Shown here one piece after another: positions 25,454 through 35,084 of a stretch of DNA of 64,000 nucleotides. How positions within the stretch are numbered: position 1 is the stretch's first letter; each line of letters begins with the position of its first letter. A program made the position numbers and the translations under genes. The notes under the pieces were generated by a model. It did not search any database. It worked only from the letters and a program-made list of their open reading frames with translations, and had not been told where the DNA came from. Origin of the DNA: Caballeronia jiangsuensis (GTDB lineage: Bacteria > Pseudomonadota > Gammaproteobacteria > Burkholderiales > Burkholderiaceae); contig JFHF01000028.1 in NCBI GenBank assembly GCA_000648925.1, positions 42,232 to 106,231 on the forward strand, given 5' to 3'.

Positions 25454-26557
25454 ATGAACGACGCACACAGGATCGCCGTCATCGCCGGAGACGGCATCGG
25501 CAAGGAAGTTATGCCAGAGGGCGTACGAGTACTGCGCGCCGCAGCCGATCGCTTCGAGATCCCGCTAGCTTTCGACGAATTTGGCGACTGGTGTACCGAG
25601 CACTACGTGCGTTATGGCACGATGATGCCGGCCGATTGGGACCGGCAAATCGGTGGACACGATGCAATTTTTTTCGGCGCTGTCGGTTCGCCAGACGTCG
25701 TCCCAGATCATACGGCGGTTTGGGAGTCGCTGATAAAAATCCGCCGCGAGTTCGATCAGTACGTAAATTTGCGGCCGGTCAAATTGATGCCCGGAGTGCC
25801 TAGCCCTCTCGCCGGACGAAATCCGGGGGACATCGATTTCATCGTCGTGCGGGAGAATACGGAAGGCGAGTATTCATCAGTGGGCGGGCGGATGTTCGCT
25901 GGAACTGAGCGCGAAATCGCTGTGCAAGAGTCGATTTTCTCGCGTACCGGTGTTGATCGTGTACTCAAATTTGCATTTGAACTTGCCGGCACGCGTCCGC
26001 GCAAGCTGCTGGCCGCAGCGACGAAGTCTAACGGCATCTCGATCACCATGCCATTTTGGGATGAACGTTTTGCTGAAGCGGCAAAACGTTACCCAGAGGT
26101 CGATGCACGCAAGTATCACATCGATATTCTGTGTGCACACTTCGTACAGAATCCGCACCGTTTTGACGTGGTAGTTGCATCGAACCTGTTCGGTGACATC
26201 CTGTCTGATCTCGGACCTGCTTGCACTGGGACGATCGGTATTGCGCCATCTGCAAACCTCAATCCGGAGCGCCGGTTTCCGTCGCTTTTCGAACCCGTTC
26301 ACGGCTCGGCACCGGATATCGCGGGGCAAGGCATAGCCAATCCGATCGGGCAGATCTGGTCGGCTGCGTTGCTTCTTCAGCACCTGGGACGAGGTGAAGC
26401 TCGATACGAAGCCGCAGCCGCTCAAATCGTTACTGCAATCGAGACCGTTCTCGTCGCCGGTCCGCGTACCCCCGACATGGGTGGCACAGCTACGACATCG
26501 GAGCTTGGCGCTGCTATCGCCGAGACCGTCTTGAATCCCGCATCGATTGAGGAATAA
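25454..26557 (+). CDS. Tartrate/D-malate dehydrogenase-type enzyme
   Basis: A 367-aa member of the isocitrate/isopropylmalate dehydrogenase family. Visible motifs are GDGIGKEVMPEG at the N-terminus, REFDQYVNLRPVK with the substrate-binding arginines, RENTEGEYSSVGG, the metal-binding SNLFGDILSDLGP and the adenine-binding EPVHGSAPDIAGQGIANP. These features and the Trp/Tyr-rich region (WCTEHYVRYG) favour tartrate dehydrogenase/decarboxylase or D-malate dehydrogenase over LeuB. The start at 25454 gives a normal N-terminus; an ATG 18 bp earlier is possible. It is followed after 3 bp by an aldehyde dehydrogenase. Confidence 0.87.
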   Translation: MNDAHRIAVIAGDGIGKEVMPEGVRVLRAAADRFEIPLAFDEFGDWCTEHYVRYGTMMPADWDRQIGGHDAIFFGAVGSPDVVPDHTAVWESLIKIRREFDQYVNLRPVKLMPGVPSPLAGRNPGDIDFIVVRENTEGEYSSVGGRMFAGTEREIAVQESIFSRTGVDRVLKFAFELAGTRPRKLLAAATKSNGISITMPFWDERFAEAAKRYPEVDARKYHIDILCAHFVQNPHRFDVVVASNLFGDILSDLGPACTGTIGIAPSANLNPERRFPSLFEPVHGSAPDIAGQGIANPIGQIWSAALLLQHLGRGEARYEAAAAQIVTAIETVLVAGPRTPDMGGTATTSELGAAIAETVLNPASIEE

Positions 26558-26560
26558 CGA

Positions 26561-28009
26561 ATGGAATTTGGCCATTACATTGACAACGCACGGGTAGCGC
26601 CCACCACAGGCGAACGGATCGAGGTTGTCGACCCTAGCACCGGTAAGTCCTTCGCCACAATTGCCCGAGGCAACGCAACTGATGTCCAAACGGCCGTTTG
26701 GGCCGCACAGCGCGCGATGGGGGATACCCTCGACGGCCCTTGGGCGAGGTTGTCGCCGGTCGACCGCAGCAATTTGCTGTTCGCATACGCTGCAGCGGTA
26801 GTGAAGCACGGGGACGAACTGGCGCAACTCGAAGCATGCGACACCGGCAAGGCGCTTAAAACGGCCCGCGCGGACGCATCCGTGCTGGCTCGCTACCTCC
26901 AGTACTACGCGGGATGCGTGGACAAGCTACATGGAGAGACACTGCCTTATGCCTCCGGTTTTACCGTATTGACAATACGCGAGCCGATTGGGGTGACAGG
27001 TCATATTATCCCGTGGAATTACCCGATGCAAATCTACGGGCGTAGTGTCGGAGCTTCACTCGCCGCCGGTAATGCGTGCGTTGTCAAGCCAGCCGAGGAC
27101 GCCAGCCTGTCTGTTCTCCGGCTGGCGGAAATCGCTGCTGAAGTTGGATTTCCAAGCGGCACGATCAACATCGTGACCGGCTTTGGCGGGGAGGCAGGTG
27201 CCGCCCTATCGGCCAACCAGGGTATTTCCCACATCTCATTCACTGGATCGGCGGTAACGGGCGCCCTCGTAGGGCGTGCAGCAGCCGAGCGTCACTGCCC
27301 TGCAGTTCTGGAACTCGGCGGGAAATCGCCTCAACTGGTTTTCGAAGACGCGGACCTCGAACAGGCGCTGCCCGTAATCGTCAACGCAATCGTGCAGAAT
27401 GCAGGCCAGACGTGCTCTGCGGGCAGTCGCCTGCTCGTCCAGCGCAGTATTTATGAAGGCGTGCTGGAACGCCTAATCGAACGGTTTTCATCGCTGCGTT
27501 CAGGACCGCCATCAATCGATCTCGAGATGGGGCCTTTGGTCAATGCAAAACAACACGCTCGTGTTCGGTCCATCGTGGAGCAGGCGGAGACGGAAGGCAT
27601 TCGCATCGCGGCCCGTGGTCAAATTCATCCTGAAGCGTCACACGAAGGCTATTATCAGCAAGCAGTGCTATTCCGCGATGTGCCGCCTCAGAGCCAACTA
27701 GCGCAGGAGGAAGTATTCGGCCCTGTGCTCGCAGCGATGCCATTCGAGGACGAAGCCGAGGCGGTGAAGCTTGCCAACGGTACACAGTACGGTCTTGTTG
27801 CAGGTGTGTGGACTCGGGATGGCGCACGCGCTTTGCGCTTGGCGCGCAAGTTACAGGCGGGACAAGTATTCGTCAATAACTATGGGGCCGGCGGGGGTGT
27901 TGAATTGCCGTTCGGTGGTGTGAAAGCCAGCGGATATGGCCGCGAGAAGGGATTCGAAGCCTTGCTGGGCTTTACCGCGCTGAAAACTATCGCAATAAAG
28001 CACGACTGA
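26561..28009 (+). CDS. NAD(P)-dependent aldehyde dehydrogenase
   Basis: A 482-aa ALDH-superfamily enzyme. It has the oxyanion Asn region IIPWNYP, the general base Glu in LELGGKSP and the catalytic Cys in NAGQTCSAGSR, followed by EEVFGPVLA and FVNNYGAGGGVELPFGG. The G-x-T/S-G-S nucleotide motif is SFTGSAVTG. All catalytic positions are present. It is translated with the upstream dehydrogenase (3-bp gap). It resembles betaine-aldehyde or gamma-aminobutyraldehyde-type ALDHs, but the substrate cannot be fixed. With panD and a DUF2520 protein downstream, a beta-alanine or malonate-semialdehyde link is possible. Confidence 0.9.
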   Translation: MEFGHYIDNARVAPTTGERIEVVDPSTGKSFATIARGNATDVQTAVWAAQRAMGDTLDGPWARLSPVDRSNLLFAYAAAVVKHGDELAQLEACDTGKALKTARADASVLARYLQYYAGCVDKLHGETLPYASGFTVLTIREPIGVTGHIIPWNYPMQIYGRSVGASLAAGNACVVKPAEDASLSVLRLAEIAAEVGFPSGTINIVTGFGGEAGAALSANQGISHISFTGSAVTGALVGRAAAERHCPAVLELGGKSPQLVFEDADLEQALPVIVNAIVQNAGQTCSAGSRLLVQRSIYEGVLERLIERFSSLRSGPPSIDLEMGPLVNAKQHARVRSIVEQAETEGIRIAARGQIHPEASHEGYYQQAVLFRDVPPQSQLAQEEVFGPVLAAMPFEDEAEAVKLANGTQYGLVAGVWTRDGARALRLARKLQAGQVFVNNYGAGGGVELPFGGVKASGYGREKGFEALLGFTALKTIAIKHD

Positions 28010-28056
28010 AAGTTGAAAAACGCGACGGGCTTATAGGCCGCCGCAAGGGAGATGTG

Positions 28057-28893
28057 ATGCCTACACTGAATATCATCGGCGCCGGCCGAGTTGGTAAAAC
28101 GTTGGGTAACCTGATAGTTGCCAACCGCGTTCTCGACATTGGCCAGGTATACGACCGCGATGCCAGCTCCGCTATCGCTGCCGTCGAATTTATCGGTGCC
28201 GGACAGCCTGTTGACGATCTGAGCCTAACGGAGCCGGCAGACATCTGGCTGCTTTCGGTGCCGGACATGCAAATCAGCGAGGTAGCGAGAGCGCTAGCAT
28301 GTCGCTGCAAAAACGACGATAGCTCGATAGCAGTGCATTGTAGCGGAGCCTTGGAATCGGAGACGCTCGCACCGTTACGAGCGGTCAATTGGTCAGTAGC
28401 AAGCGCACATCCCGTGCTTAGCTTTGCTGATCCGGGCACTGCCGTGTTCCAGTTCGAAGGCACACCAGTTGGAATTGAGGGGGACCAAGAAGCCCGCGAC
28501 ACATGGAGAGACACTCTCTCAGCGGTCGGCGCGCGTTGCTTTGAGATTCATCCTGGCAGTAAAACGCTATACCATAGCGCCGCTGTTGTTGCGTCCAATT
28601 TTCTTCCTGTGCTGGCTGCTCTGTCTTCGGAGCTCTGGCGCAACTCAGGGCTTCCAGAAGCACTCACGCTCGACATGTTGCGAGCCCTTATCCGGAATTC
28701 AGTCGACAACGTTCTCACCCTCGGACCTCGTGAGGCTCTCACGGGCCCGGCATCGCGTGGAGACAATGCGGTGGTGGAATCACAGGCTCGAGCAATCGGC
28801 GCCTGGGATCCCGCGTGTTCTGAAGCGTATGAGGCTCTATCGATACTCGCCGGTCGGCTGTCTCGGCTGGGGACGGTTCGCGCCCACCCATAG
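28057..28893 (+). CDS. Rossmann-fold and DUF2520 domain protein
   Basis: A 278-aa protein. The N-terminal Rossmann fold (LNIIGAGRVGKTLG) with HCSGALESETL and SAHPVLSFADP is followed by the helical DUF2520 domain (YHSAAVVASNFLPVLAALS ... LIRNSVDNVL, LTGPASRGD). The family is distantly related to ketopantoate and pyrroline-5-carboxylate reductases and is usually uncharacterised. The start at 28057 follows AAGGGAGATGTG. It is 47 bp after the ALDH, probably in the same operon, and an intact panD lies about 580 bp further on, so a role around pantothenate or beta-alanine is worth considering. Confidence 0.88.
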   Translation: MPTLNIIGAGRVGKTLGNLIVANRVLDIGQVYDRDASSAIAAVEFIGAGQPVDDLSLTEPADIWLLSVPDMQISEVARALACRCKNDDSSIAVHCSGALESETLAPLRAVNWSVASAHPVLSFADPGTAVFQFEGTPVGIEGDQEARDTWRDTLSAVGARCFEIHPGSKTLYHSAAVVASNFLPVLAALSSELWRNSGLPEALTLDMLRALIRNSVDNVLTLGPREALTGPASRGDNAVVESQARAIGAWDPACSEAYEALSILAGRLSRLGTVRAHP

Positions 28894-29474
28894 TAGTGAT
28901 GAAAAGCGCTCGCCCAGTCCTCCGCGCAGCGCGAGGTCCGGTTGCGGGCAAAAATGCCACCAGGAAAGCTCGTCGCTTGTTTTACGACGGCGTGGGCAGG
29001 CTCAAAAGCATCAACGAGAAAACCAACGGTGTACGACAGCGAAAAACCAAGGCTTTTAGCGCACGCATGTGCCGACACAGATCCGGAAATTCCTAAGAAC
29101 GCTCCGGGCGGTGATCGCACCAATGCCTACGCGCAGCGCCCCCCGAACTGGGCGTGGGCAACCGTGCATGACCGATACGACTGGATGGATTCACACGCGT
29201 TTTCTGGCGAGTTAGGAGAGGTGTGAGTCTCATCGCGCGGGGCGCAGCAAACGCAGTCTTAAACGCACTCCCGGCACCGGTCGTTTTCTTATGAAGCCTG
29301 AGACGACGATGATAGAGGTGCACCACGACGGTGCTGTCGTTGAACGCGCAGCTGCGTGTGCGGCGAAGGATTGCTTAATCGAGCTGTGCGAAGGAAGTGG
29401 CTGAGCGGAATCCATTCCGCCTCATCGAGTTATGAGCAACAGCCGGACACTTACTAGTTGCGGAAGGAGACTCA
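28894..29474. other. Intergenic, no firm gene
   Basis: Contains a short rightward frame (ATG 29291 to TGA 29402-29404, 37 aa) and a leftward frame overlapping the DUF2520 gene. Neither belongs to a family I recognise. The right end carries the panD ribosome site GGAAGGAG. Confidence 0.4.
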
Positions 29475-29861
29475 ATGCAGCGCAATATGCTGAAGTCAAA
29501 GATTCATCGCGCAGTTGTCACCCATTGCGAACTTCACTATGAAGGATCGTGCGCAATCGATGAAGACCTACTGGACGCGGCAGGGCTTGTGGAAAATGAA
29601 CGAATCGATGTCTGGAACATCAACAACGGTGAGCGCTTTTCCACCTATACCATCAAGGGAGAGCGAGGAAGCGGTATGATCTCGCTCAATGGCTCAGCCG
29701 CCAGACGCGCACAACTCGGCGATCTTGTAATAATCGCGGCGTTTGGGATGGTTGACGAGACGGAGCGTGCGGCCGGATGGCATCCTAAGCTGGTGTTCGT
29801 CAATGAAAAAAACAGACTGAAGGGTAGTCGCGATCATGTACCGACGCAGGGTTGGTCCTAA
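29475..29861 (+). CDS. panD: Aspartate 1-decarboxylase
   Basis: A 128-aa pyruvoyl enzyme making beta-alanine from aspartate. The self-processing site is intact (LHYEGSCAID, cleavage between Gly and Ser). The substrate and processing residues are seen in MLKSKIHR, FSTYTIKGERGSG and the NGSAARRAQLGDLVIIAAF core. The start follows GGAAGGAGACTCA. This is the intact counterpart of the panD pseudogene beside panC, from which it differs clearly. It stands alone, separated from panC by about 8 kb. Confidence 0.95.
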   Translation: MQRNMLKSKIHRAVVTHCELHYEGSCAIDEDLLDAAGLVENERIDVWNINNGERFSTYTIKGERGSGMISLNGSAARRAQLGDLVIIAAFGMVDETERAAGWHPKLVFVNEKNRLKGSRDHVPTQGWS

Positions 29862-30274
29862 AGGGCCTGCTCCCGTACTAGAAACTTGTGCTTGCGAAAG
29901 GCATAACGAGTGATGCAATTCCGTAGCCTCCATGCTTCGACGTGACCGGTGGCAACATAAATCGTGCCAAAAAGCGGACTTCGGCACGGAGCGTAAATTC
30001 CCGGGCATTGAGCACCAAATTGCTCTATCTGGCATGAAGTGCGTATCGATATAGTAAATGTGCGGAAGGGATCAGGATTTCACCACCCTCTGCTAACCGA
30101 CACCGCATCGGTGGACGGTATGCGCTATTCGCGATTTGTATTGGCTGTGGCTAAGACAGACAGAGCGGCGATTTTACCGGGTCGATGCATGACGGACATG
30201 ACCTAATTAATCGTCCCTGATTCGCTGATGGATGTGCGTAGATACTTGTTCGGTATTACTAAAGGGTTGAGGAT
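29862..30274. other. Upstream region of etfBA
   Basis: About 410 bp with no recognisable gene. It ends in AAAGGGTTGAGGAT before the etfB start. The promoter was not identified. Confidence 0.4.
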
Positions 30275-31024
30275 ATGAAAATCCTGGTTGCGGTGAAAAG
30301 AGTGGTCGATTACAACGTCAAGGTTCGAGTAAAGACGGACGGCACGGGCGTCGACATTGCGAACGTGAAAATGTCGATGAATCCGTTCGACGAAATTGCG
30401 GTTGAGGAAGCCGTGCGTCTGAAGGAAGCGGGCACAGCGACCGAGGTGATCGCCGTATCCGCGGGCGCGAGCCTATCGCAGGAAACGCTGCGCACGGCGC
30501 TCGCCATTGGGGCGGATCGCGGGATCCTGATCGAGTCGACGGAAGACCTGCAACCCCTCGCGGTCGCGAAGCTGCTGAAGGCGCTGGTCGAGAAGGAAGG
30601 GCCGCAACTGGTGATTCTCGGCAAGCAGGCTATCGACGATGATTCGAACCAGACCGGCCAGATGCTCGCCGCATTGGCGAACCTGCCGCAGGCAACGGCC
30701 GCGTCGAAGGTCGTGGTGGCTGACGGCAAGGTAACCGTGTCGCGCGAAGTGGACGGTGGCGCTGAAACCCTGTCGCTGACATTGCCCGCTGTTATTACGA
30801 CCGATCTGCGCCTAAACGAGCCGCGTTACGTGACGCTGCCCAATATTATGAAGTCGAAGAAAAAATTGGTGGAAACGGTCAGGCCGGAAGACCTTGGCGT
30901 AGACGTTACGCCGCGTTTGACGACACTGAAGGTCGCCGAGCCGCCGAAGCGTTCGGCCGGTGCGAAGGTGCCGGATGTGAAGACACTGGTCGAAAAGCTG
31001 AAGGTCGAAGCCAAGGTGCTGTGA
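30275..31024 (+). CDS. etfB: Electron transfer flavoprotein subunit beta
   Basis: A 249-aa ETF beta subunit that carries AMP and passes electrons from acyl-CoA dehydrogenases. It begins MKILVAVKRVVDYNVKVRV and contains SMNPFDEIAVEEAVRLKE, the AMP-binding GKQAIDDDSNQTGQMLA and the recognition loop around TLPAVITTDLRLNEPRY. Length and order are normal; etfA follows after 12 bp. This is probably an extra copy dedicated to the acyl-CoA genes of the region, since the genus usually has a core etfBA elsewhere. Confidence 0.95.
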   Translation: MKILVAVKRVVDYNVKVRVKTDGTGVDIANVKMSMNPFDEIAVEEAVRLKEAGTATEVIAVSAGASLSQETLRTALAIGADRGILIESTEDLQPLAVAKLLKALVEKEGPQLVILGKQAIDDDSNQTGQMLAALANLPQATAASKVVVADGKVTVSREVDGGAETLSLTLPAVITTDLRLNEPRYVTLPNIMKSKKKLVETVRPEDLGVDVTPRLTTLKVAEPPKRSAGAKVPDVKTLVEKLKVEAKVL

Positions 31025-31036
31025 AGAGGCGGGAAA

Positions 31037-31969
31037 ATGACGAATCTGATAATTGCTGAACACGACAATGGGTCGATCAAGGCCGCCACGCTGCATACAA
31101 TTGCAGCCGCGCAGAAGATCGGCGGTGATAACCACGTGCTAGTCGCGGGCCACAACGCGCAAGGGGCAGCCGATGCGGCCTCGAGGATCGTTGGCGTTGC
31201 GAAAGTGCTGCTGGCCGACGCGCCGCAACTGGCCGCAGGTCTCGCCGAAAACGTCGAGGCGACCGTGTTGAATATCGCGAGAGGCTATTCGCACATCCTC
31301 ACGGCATCAACGGCCTATGGCAAAAATATCGCGCCGCGTATCGCGGCAAAGCTCGACGTCGCGCAGATCAGCGACATTACAGCGGTGGATTCCGCCGACA
31401 CGTTCGAGCGCCCCATCTACGCGGGCAACGCAATTGCGACGGTGAAATCGGCCGATCCGATTAAGGTCATCACTGTACGCACGACCGGCTTCGAGGGAGC
31501 TGCGGCTGAAGGCGGTAGTGCATCGGTCGAGAAGATCGAAGCCGCAGCGGATGCCGGCATTTCGCAATTTGTGAGCCGTGAAGTGACGAAGCTTGATCGT
31601 CCGGAACTGACGTCGGCGAAGATCATCGTGTCCGGGGGCAGGGGCGTAGGCAACGGCGAGAACTACGCGCAGCTGCTCGAACCATTGGCCGACAAGCTCA
31701 ATGCGGCCCTGGGTGCATCACGGGCAGCCGTCGACGCGGGCTTCGTGCCCAATGACTATCAGGTCGGACAGACCGGCAAGATTGTTGCGCCGCAGCTGTA
31801 CGTGGCGGTCGGCATCTCGGGCGCAATCCAGCATTTGGCCGGCATGAAGGACAGCAAGGTGATCGTCGCGATCAACAAGGACCCGGAAGCACCGATTTTT
31901 AGTGTAGCCGATTACAGTCTCGTTGGCGACTTGTTCAAGTTTGTGCCCGAGCTTACCAAGGCCGTATGA
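31037..31969 (+). CDS. etfA: Electron transfer flavoprotein subunit alpha
   Basis: A 310-aa ETF alpha subunit. The C-terminal FAD domain is typical: VSGGRGVGNGENY, SRAAVDAGFVPNDYQVGQTG, APQLYVAVGISGAIQHLAGM and INKDPEAPIFSVADY. The N-terminal domain begins MTNLIIAEHDNGSIK. Forms the heterodimer with EtfB and delivers electrons to ETF-quinone oxidoreductase. Confidence 0.96.
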   Translation: MTNLIIAEHDNGSIKAATLHTIAAAQKIGGDNHVLVAGHNAQGAADAASRIVGVAKVLLADAPQLAAGLAENVEATVLNIARGYSHILTASTAYGKNIAPRIAAKLDVAQISDITAVDSADTFERPIYAGNAIATVKSADPIKVITVRTTGFEGAAAEGGSASVEKIEAAADAGISQFVSREVTKLDRPELTSAKIIVSGGRGVGNGENYAQLLEPLADKLNAALGASRAAVDAGFVPNDYQVGQTGKIVAPQLYVAVGISGAIQHLAGMKDSKVIVAINKDPEAPIFSVADYSLVGDLFKFVPELTKAV

Positions 31970-32018
31970 ATGCCTATTGTTTCTCGGGCGAGGCAATTCA
32001 AACTGGCGGGAGTGACCG

Positions 32019-32309
32019 ATGGCTGCAGGAGAAAGATCGTTGCGTCGCGTCATCGAATCGTGGGTAGGGGCAGGAGCGGCCAAGCAAGTCCGGGTGATAC
32101 GTTTTGGCCCTAAACGACGGCTTTGCCGTTGTGTGCGCGTGGAAGCCGTTCGCGAAAAAGGCAGCACATTGGTCGTTGTTTTCTTCCGCCATGACGACGG
32201 CTCATGGTGCGTTTTTCCGCCTGCACCACGCAGGCCCGTTATGGGCCCGACAATCGACAATCTTCAGTTCGGTGGCCCACGATGTCCCCATGGCGGTCCT
32301 GGACCGTGA
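32019..32309 (+). CDS. Small hypothetical protein (96 aa)
   Basis: The frame begins with ATG at 32019 after GGCGGGAG. The protein-like core reads ESWVGAGAAKQVRVIRFGP, VRVEAVREKGSTLVVVFFRH and DDGSWCVFPPAPRRPVMG. Proteins with this core are common in Burkholderia. The last 25 residues look less natural, so the end may be altered. Function unknown. Confidence 0.6.
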   Translation: MAAGERSLRRVIESWVGAGAAKQVRVIRFGPKRRLCRCVRVEAVREKGSTLVVVFFRHDDGSWCVFPPAPRRPVMGPTIDNLQFGGPRCPHGGPGP

Positions 32310-32593
32310 CGCTTCGGCCCGGCTGCCTCACCCGGAGTAGCACTTTTTGACATGAAGGTTTATGACTGCTCTTAGCCCTCCACCACCTGGACCTCACGAC
32401 TTCGATGCGCCGAAGCGGGTTAAGTCGTCGTTGATTGACGCTGGTGGCCGCTGACTGCGCCAGTGAGCGCTCGCAATCGATGAGTGGAGAGCTCATAAAA
32501 GAACACTTTCGGCGATGACGCGTCACTCGTATCTTCGAAAGCGAAGAGCGAGCGCGTTTCGTTCCGCCAACCATCTACATCGAGGCAAATTCT
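32310..32593. other. Upstream region of the acyl-CoA ligase
   Basis: About 280 bp without a recognisable gene. It presumably holds the promoter of the ligase-SMP-30 unit. Confidence 0.4.
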
Positions 32594-34192
32594 ATGTCGA
32601 ACGTGGTGATTGAGAAGACTGATCAGTTGACCATTGGCAACATTCTGCGCGCCAACGCTGAGCGCTTCGGTGCCGAGACCTTCCTTCTATTTGAGGATCG
32701 GAAATATACCTACGCCGAAGTTGATGCTTTGACAAACCGCCTTGCCAACGGGCTTGCTTCGCAGGGTGTACGAAAGGGTGATCACGTTGCCGTGATGTTG
32801 GACAACGGCGTGGAGATTCTTTTCTCGCTATTTGCTCTCGGAAAATTGGGCGCCGTCGCTGTACCCATCAACACAGCTGCAAAGGGCCGGCTTCTCGAAT
32901 ACTTTTTATTGCAGTCGAAGTCGATCGCCCTGATTGTGGATGGGAAGTACATAGAGCGATTTTCGGAAGTACGACCCGCCGTCGGGGCGGTTCGACTGGC
33001 CGTCGTTGTTGACGGCAATGTCGAGGGTATAGACGGTGGGATCTCCTTTGACACATTGTATGATCTGGACGACACCCCGCCCCCAACGCAGGTGCAGTTC
33101 AAGGATCTGGCGTTATTGATGTACACCTCCGGCACCACGGGGCCTTCCAAAGCATGCATGTACACACAAGCGCATACGCTGAAATGGGCGATCACATTCG
33201 CGAAAGAGTTCGGTTACCGCGCTGACGACACGATGTACGTATGCCTGCCGTTGTTTCACGGCAACGCCCTGCATACTGCGACGTACGGGATGATGATGGT
33301 GGGCGGTAAGGTGGCCATCGCACGAAAGTTTTCAGCATCGGGTTATTGGCGGGATATAGATCGATATCGCGCCACAATAACGAACTTGCTGGGCTCAATG
33401 GGCGACATCCTGTGGAAGCAGCCGGTCACACCAGAGGAGCAAAGTAACTCGCTTCGGCAGTGGATGATGGCGCCTACGCCGAGATATGCACAAGAGGCAA
33501 TGCAGCGCTACCAGTTGAAGATCACAAACGGATTCGGGCTAACAGATTTTGCAGTGAGCCATTATTTCGGACCCGACGCGCCGATCGAAAAGTTAGGTTC
33601 GGTTGGGACGATCCATGCGGATTTTGAATGTCGGATCGCCGACGAAGATGATTTCGAGTTGCCGCGCGGGCAAGTCGGAGAGATCCTGTTAAGAAGTAAG
33701 ACGGCGTGGCACGGTGCCTCGGGTTACTACGATATGCCGGAAGCGACCACGAGGGCGAATCGGAACCAGTGGTTCCATACCGGGGATTTTGGCTATGTCG
33801 ACGAAGACGGCTATCTTTACTTTACCGACCGAAAGAAGGACTCGATCCGACGTCGAGGCGAGAATGTGTCCGCCTTCGAGGTCGAGCAGATTCTTATGGA
33901 CCATCCGAACGTCAAAGAGGCCTGCGTCTACGCTGTCCGCACTGAGGGCGACGAGGAGGTAGGCGCGACGTTAATCCTGAACGCCGGAGTGACCCCGGAT
34001 GAACCAGACATCATTGCGTTCTGTCAGTCGCGCATGGCCTACTACATGGTGCCGCGATTTCTTCAGTTCGTGGACAGCTTCCCGCGCAATACGAGCGAGA
34101 AGGTAGAAAAGCACAAGGTTCGCAGCCAGGCGGAAGCCGATCTTTCGCAGTTGTGGGATCGCGTCGCGGCCGGCATCGTGGTCAGCCGATAA
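32594..34192 (+). CDS. AMP-dependent acyl-CoA ligase
   Basis: A 532-aa member of the ANL superfamily that activates a carboxylic acid to its CoA thioester with ATP. It shows the phosphate loop MYTSGTTGPSKACMY, the NGFGLTDFAVSHYF acceptor region, HTGDFGYVDEDGYLYFTDR with the adenylate-binding Asp, RKKDSIRRRGENVSAFEVE and a C-terminal Lys region (NTSEKVEKHKVR). It resembles the crotonobetaine/carnitine-CoA and fatty-acyl ligase branch. It is followed after 13 bp by an SMP-30 lactonase. The acid is unknown. Confidence 0.9.
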   Translation: MSNVVIEKTDQLTIGNILRANAERFGAETFLLFEDRKYTYAEVDALTNRLANGLASQGVRKGDHVAVMLDNGVEILFSLFALGKLGAVAVPINTAAKGRLLEYFLLQSKSIALIVDGKYIERFSEVRPAVGAVRLAVVVDGNVEGIDGGISFDTLYDLDDTPPPTQVQFKDLALLMYTSGTTGPSKACMYTQAHTLKWAITFAKEFGYRADDTMYVCLPLFHGNALHTATYGMMMVGGKVAIARKFSASGYWRDIDRYRATITNLLGSMGDILWKQPVTPEEQSNSLRQWMMAPTPRYAQEAMQRYQLKITNGFGLTDFAVSHYFGPDAPIEKLGSVGTIHADFECRIADEDDFELPRGQVGEILLRSKTAWHGASGYYDMPEATTRANRNQWFHTGDFGYVDEDGYLYFTDRKKDSIRRRGENVSAFEVEQILMDHPNVKEACVYAVRTEGDEEVGATLILNAGVTPDEPDIIAFCQSRMAYYMVPRFLQFVDSFPRNTSEKVEKHKVRSQAEADLSQLWDRVAAGIVVSR

Positions 34193-34205
34193 CAGGAGGG
34201 AAGTG

Positions 34206-35084
34206 ATGGAACAAGTAGCGGAAGGTTTTGATCTGCTCGAAGGACCGGTCTGGGAGGACCGGCGGGGATTACTGTTCGCAGATGCGGAGGGAGGAGGCGT
34301 GTATTCCCTGTGCGACGGACACATATCAACCGTGGTCCCGCATCGGCGCGGGATCGGCGGCATGGCGCTTCACGCTGATGGGGGGCTCATCGTCGGTGGC
34401 CGCAACCTCGCGTACAAGGGGGCGGCGGGCGAAGAAACGCTGGTGCTCGTTGAAAACGATGTTGCGAAGAGTGCACAGGTTGGCTTCAGCGACATTGTGT
34501 CTAGCCCGAGCGGGCAGGTCTATGCGGGCACGTTGGGATCACGCCCAGACGCAAACGGGCATGTCGCTCGGGGTGGGGGTCTGTATTTGATCGATCTGGA
34601 TGGTTCATGCCGCGCAGTGATTCCAGCACCGCAAGTGCGACATACCAACGGCCTGGGGTTCTCACCTGATGGGAGGCATCTCTATTACGCCGATTCCGGC
34701 GTAAAAACCGTGTTCAGGTATCGAGTCGAGGCCGATGGCAGTCTAAGTGAAAGACATGCCTTCGCAAGACTTGAGCAAGGCATTCCGGATGGCTTAGCGG
34801 TGGCGACCGACGGATCCGTATGGGTCGCCGGCTGCTTTGCCAGCAGCGTGTTCGTCTACGAGCCAACAGGCGCATTGCGCCATAGAATCGCGGTCCCGAT
34901 CAACATTGTTACGAATGTGTGCTTCGGCGGACCTGCATTGTGTGACGTCTTCATCACAACCGGTTCTCTTGAGGCGTCGAAAAAAGAGGGGCGGGTCTTC
35001 CACATGGCTGGAGAGATTCCAGGCGTGCCGATCGCAGCAGCGCGAATTTCAATCGACCGTTCTCGTCTTGCTCCCCACCTTTGA
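34206..35084 (+). CDS. SMP-30/gluconolactonase-family protein
   Basis: A 292-aa six-bladed beta-propeller. The family signatures are EGPVWEDRRGLLFADAEGG at the N-terminus, RHTNGLGFSPDGRHLYYADS with metal-binding Asn and Asp, and GIPDGLAVATDGSVWVAG. It likely hydrolyses a lactone using one divalent metal. The ATG at 34206 follows GGAGGGAAGTG. It is in the same unit as the acyl-CoA ligase. A second, distinct family member is at 46142. Confidence 0.9.
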   Translation: MEQVAEGFDLLEGPVWEDRRGLLFADAEGGGVYSLCDGHISTVVPHRRGIGGMALHADGGLIVGGRNLAYKGAAGEETLVLVENDVAKSAQVGFSDIVSSPSGQVYAGTLGSRPDANGHVARGGGLYLIDLDGSCRAVIPAPQVRHTNGLGFSPDGRHLYYADSGVKTVFRYRVEADGSLSERHAFARLEQGIPDGLAVATDGSVWVAGCFASSVFVYEPTGALRHRIAVPINIVTNVCFGGPALCDVFITTGSLEASKKEGRVFHMAGEIPGVPIAAARISIDRSRLAPHL

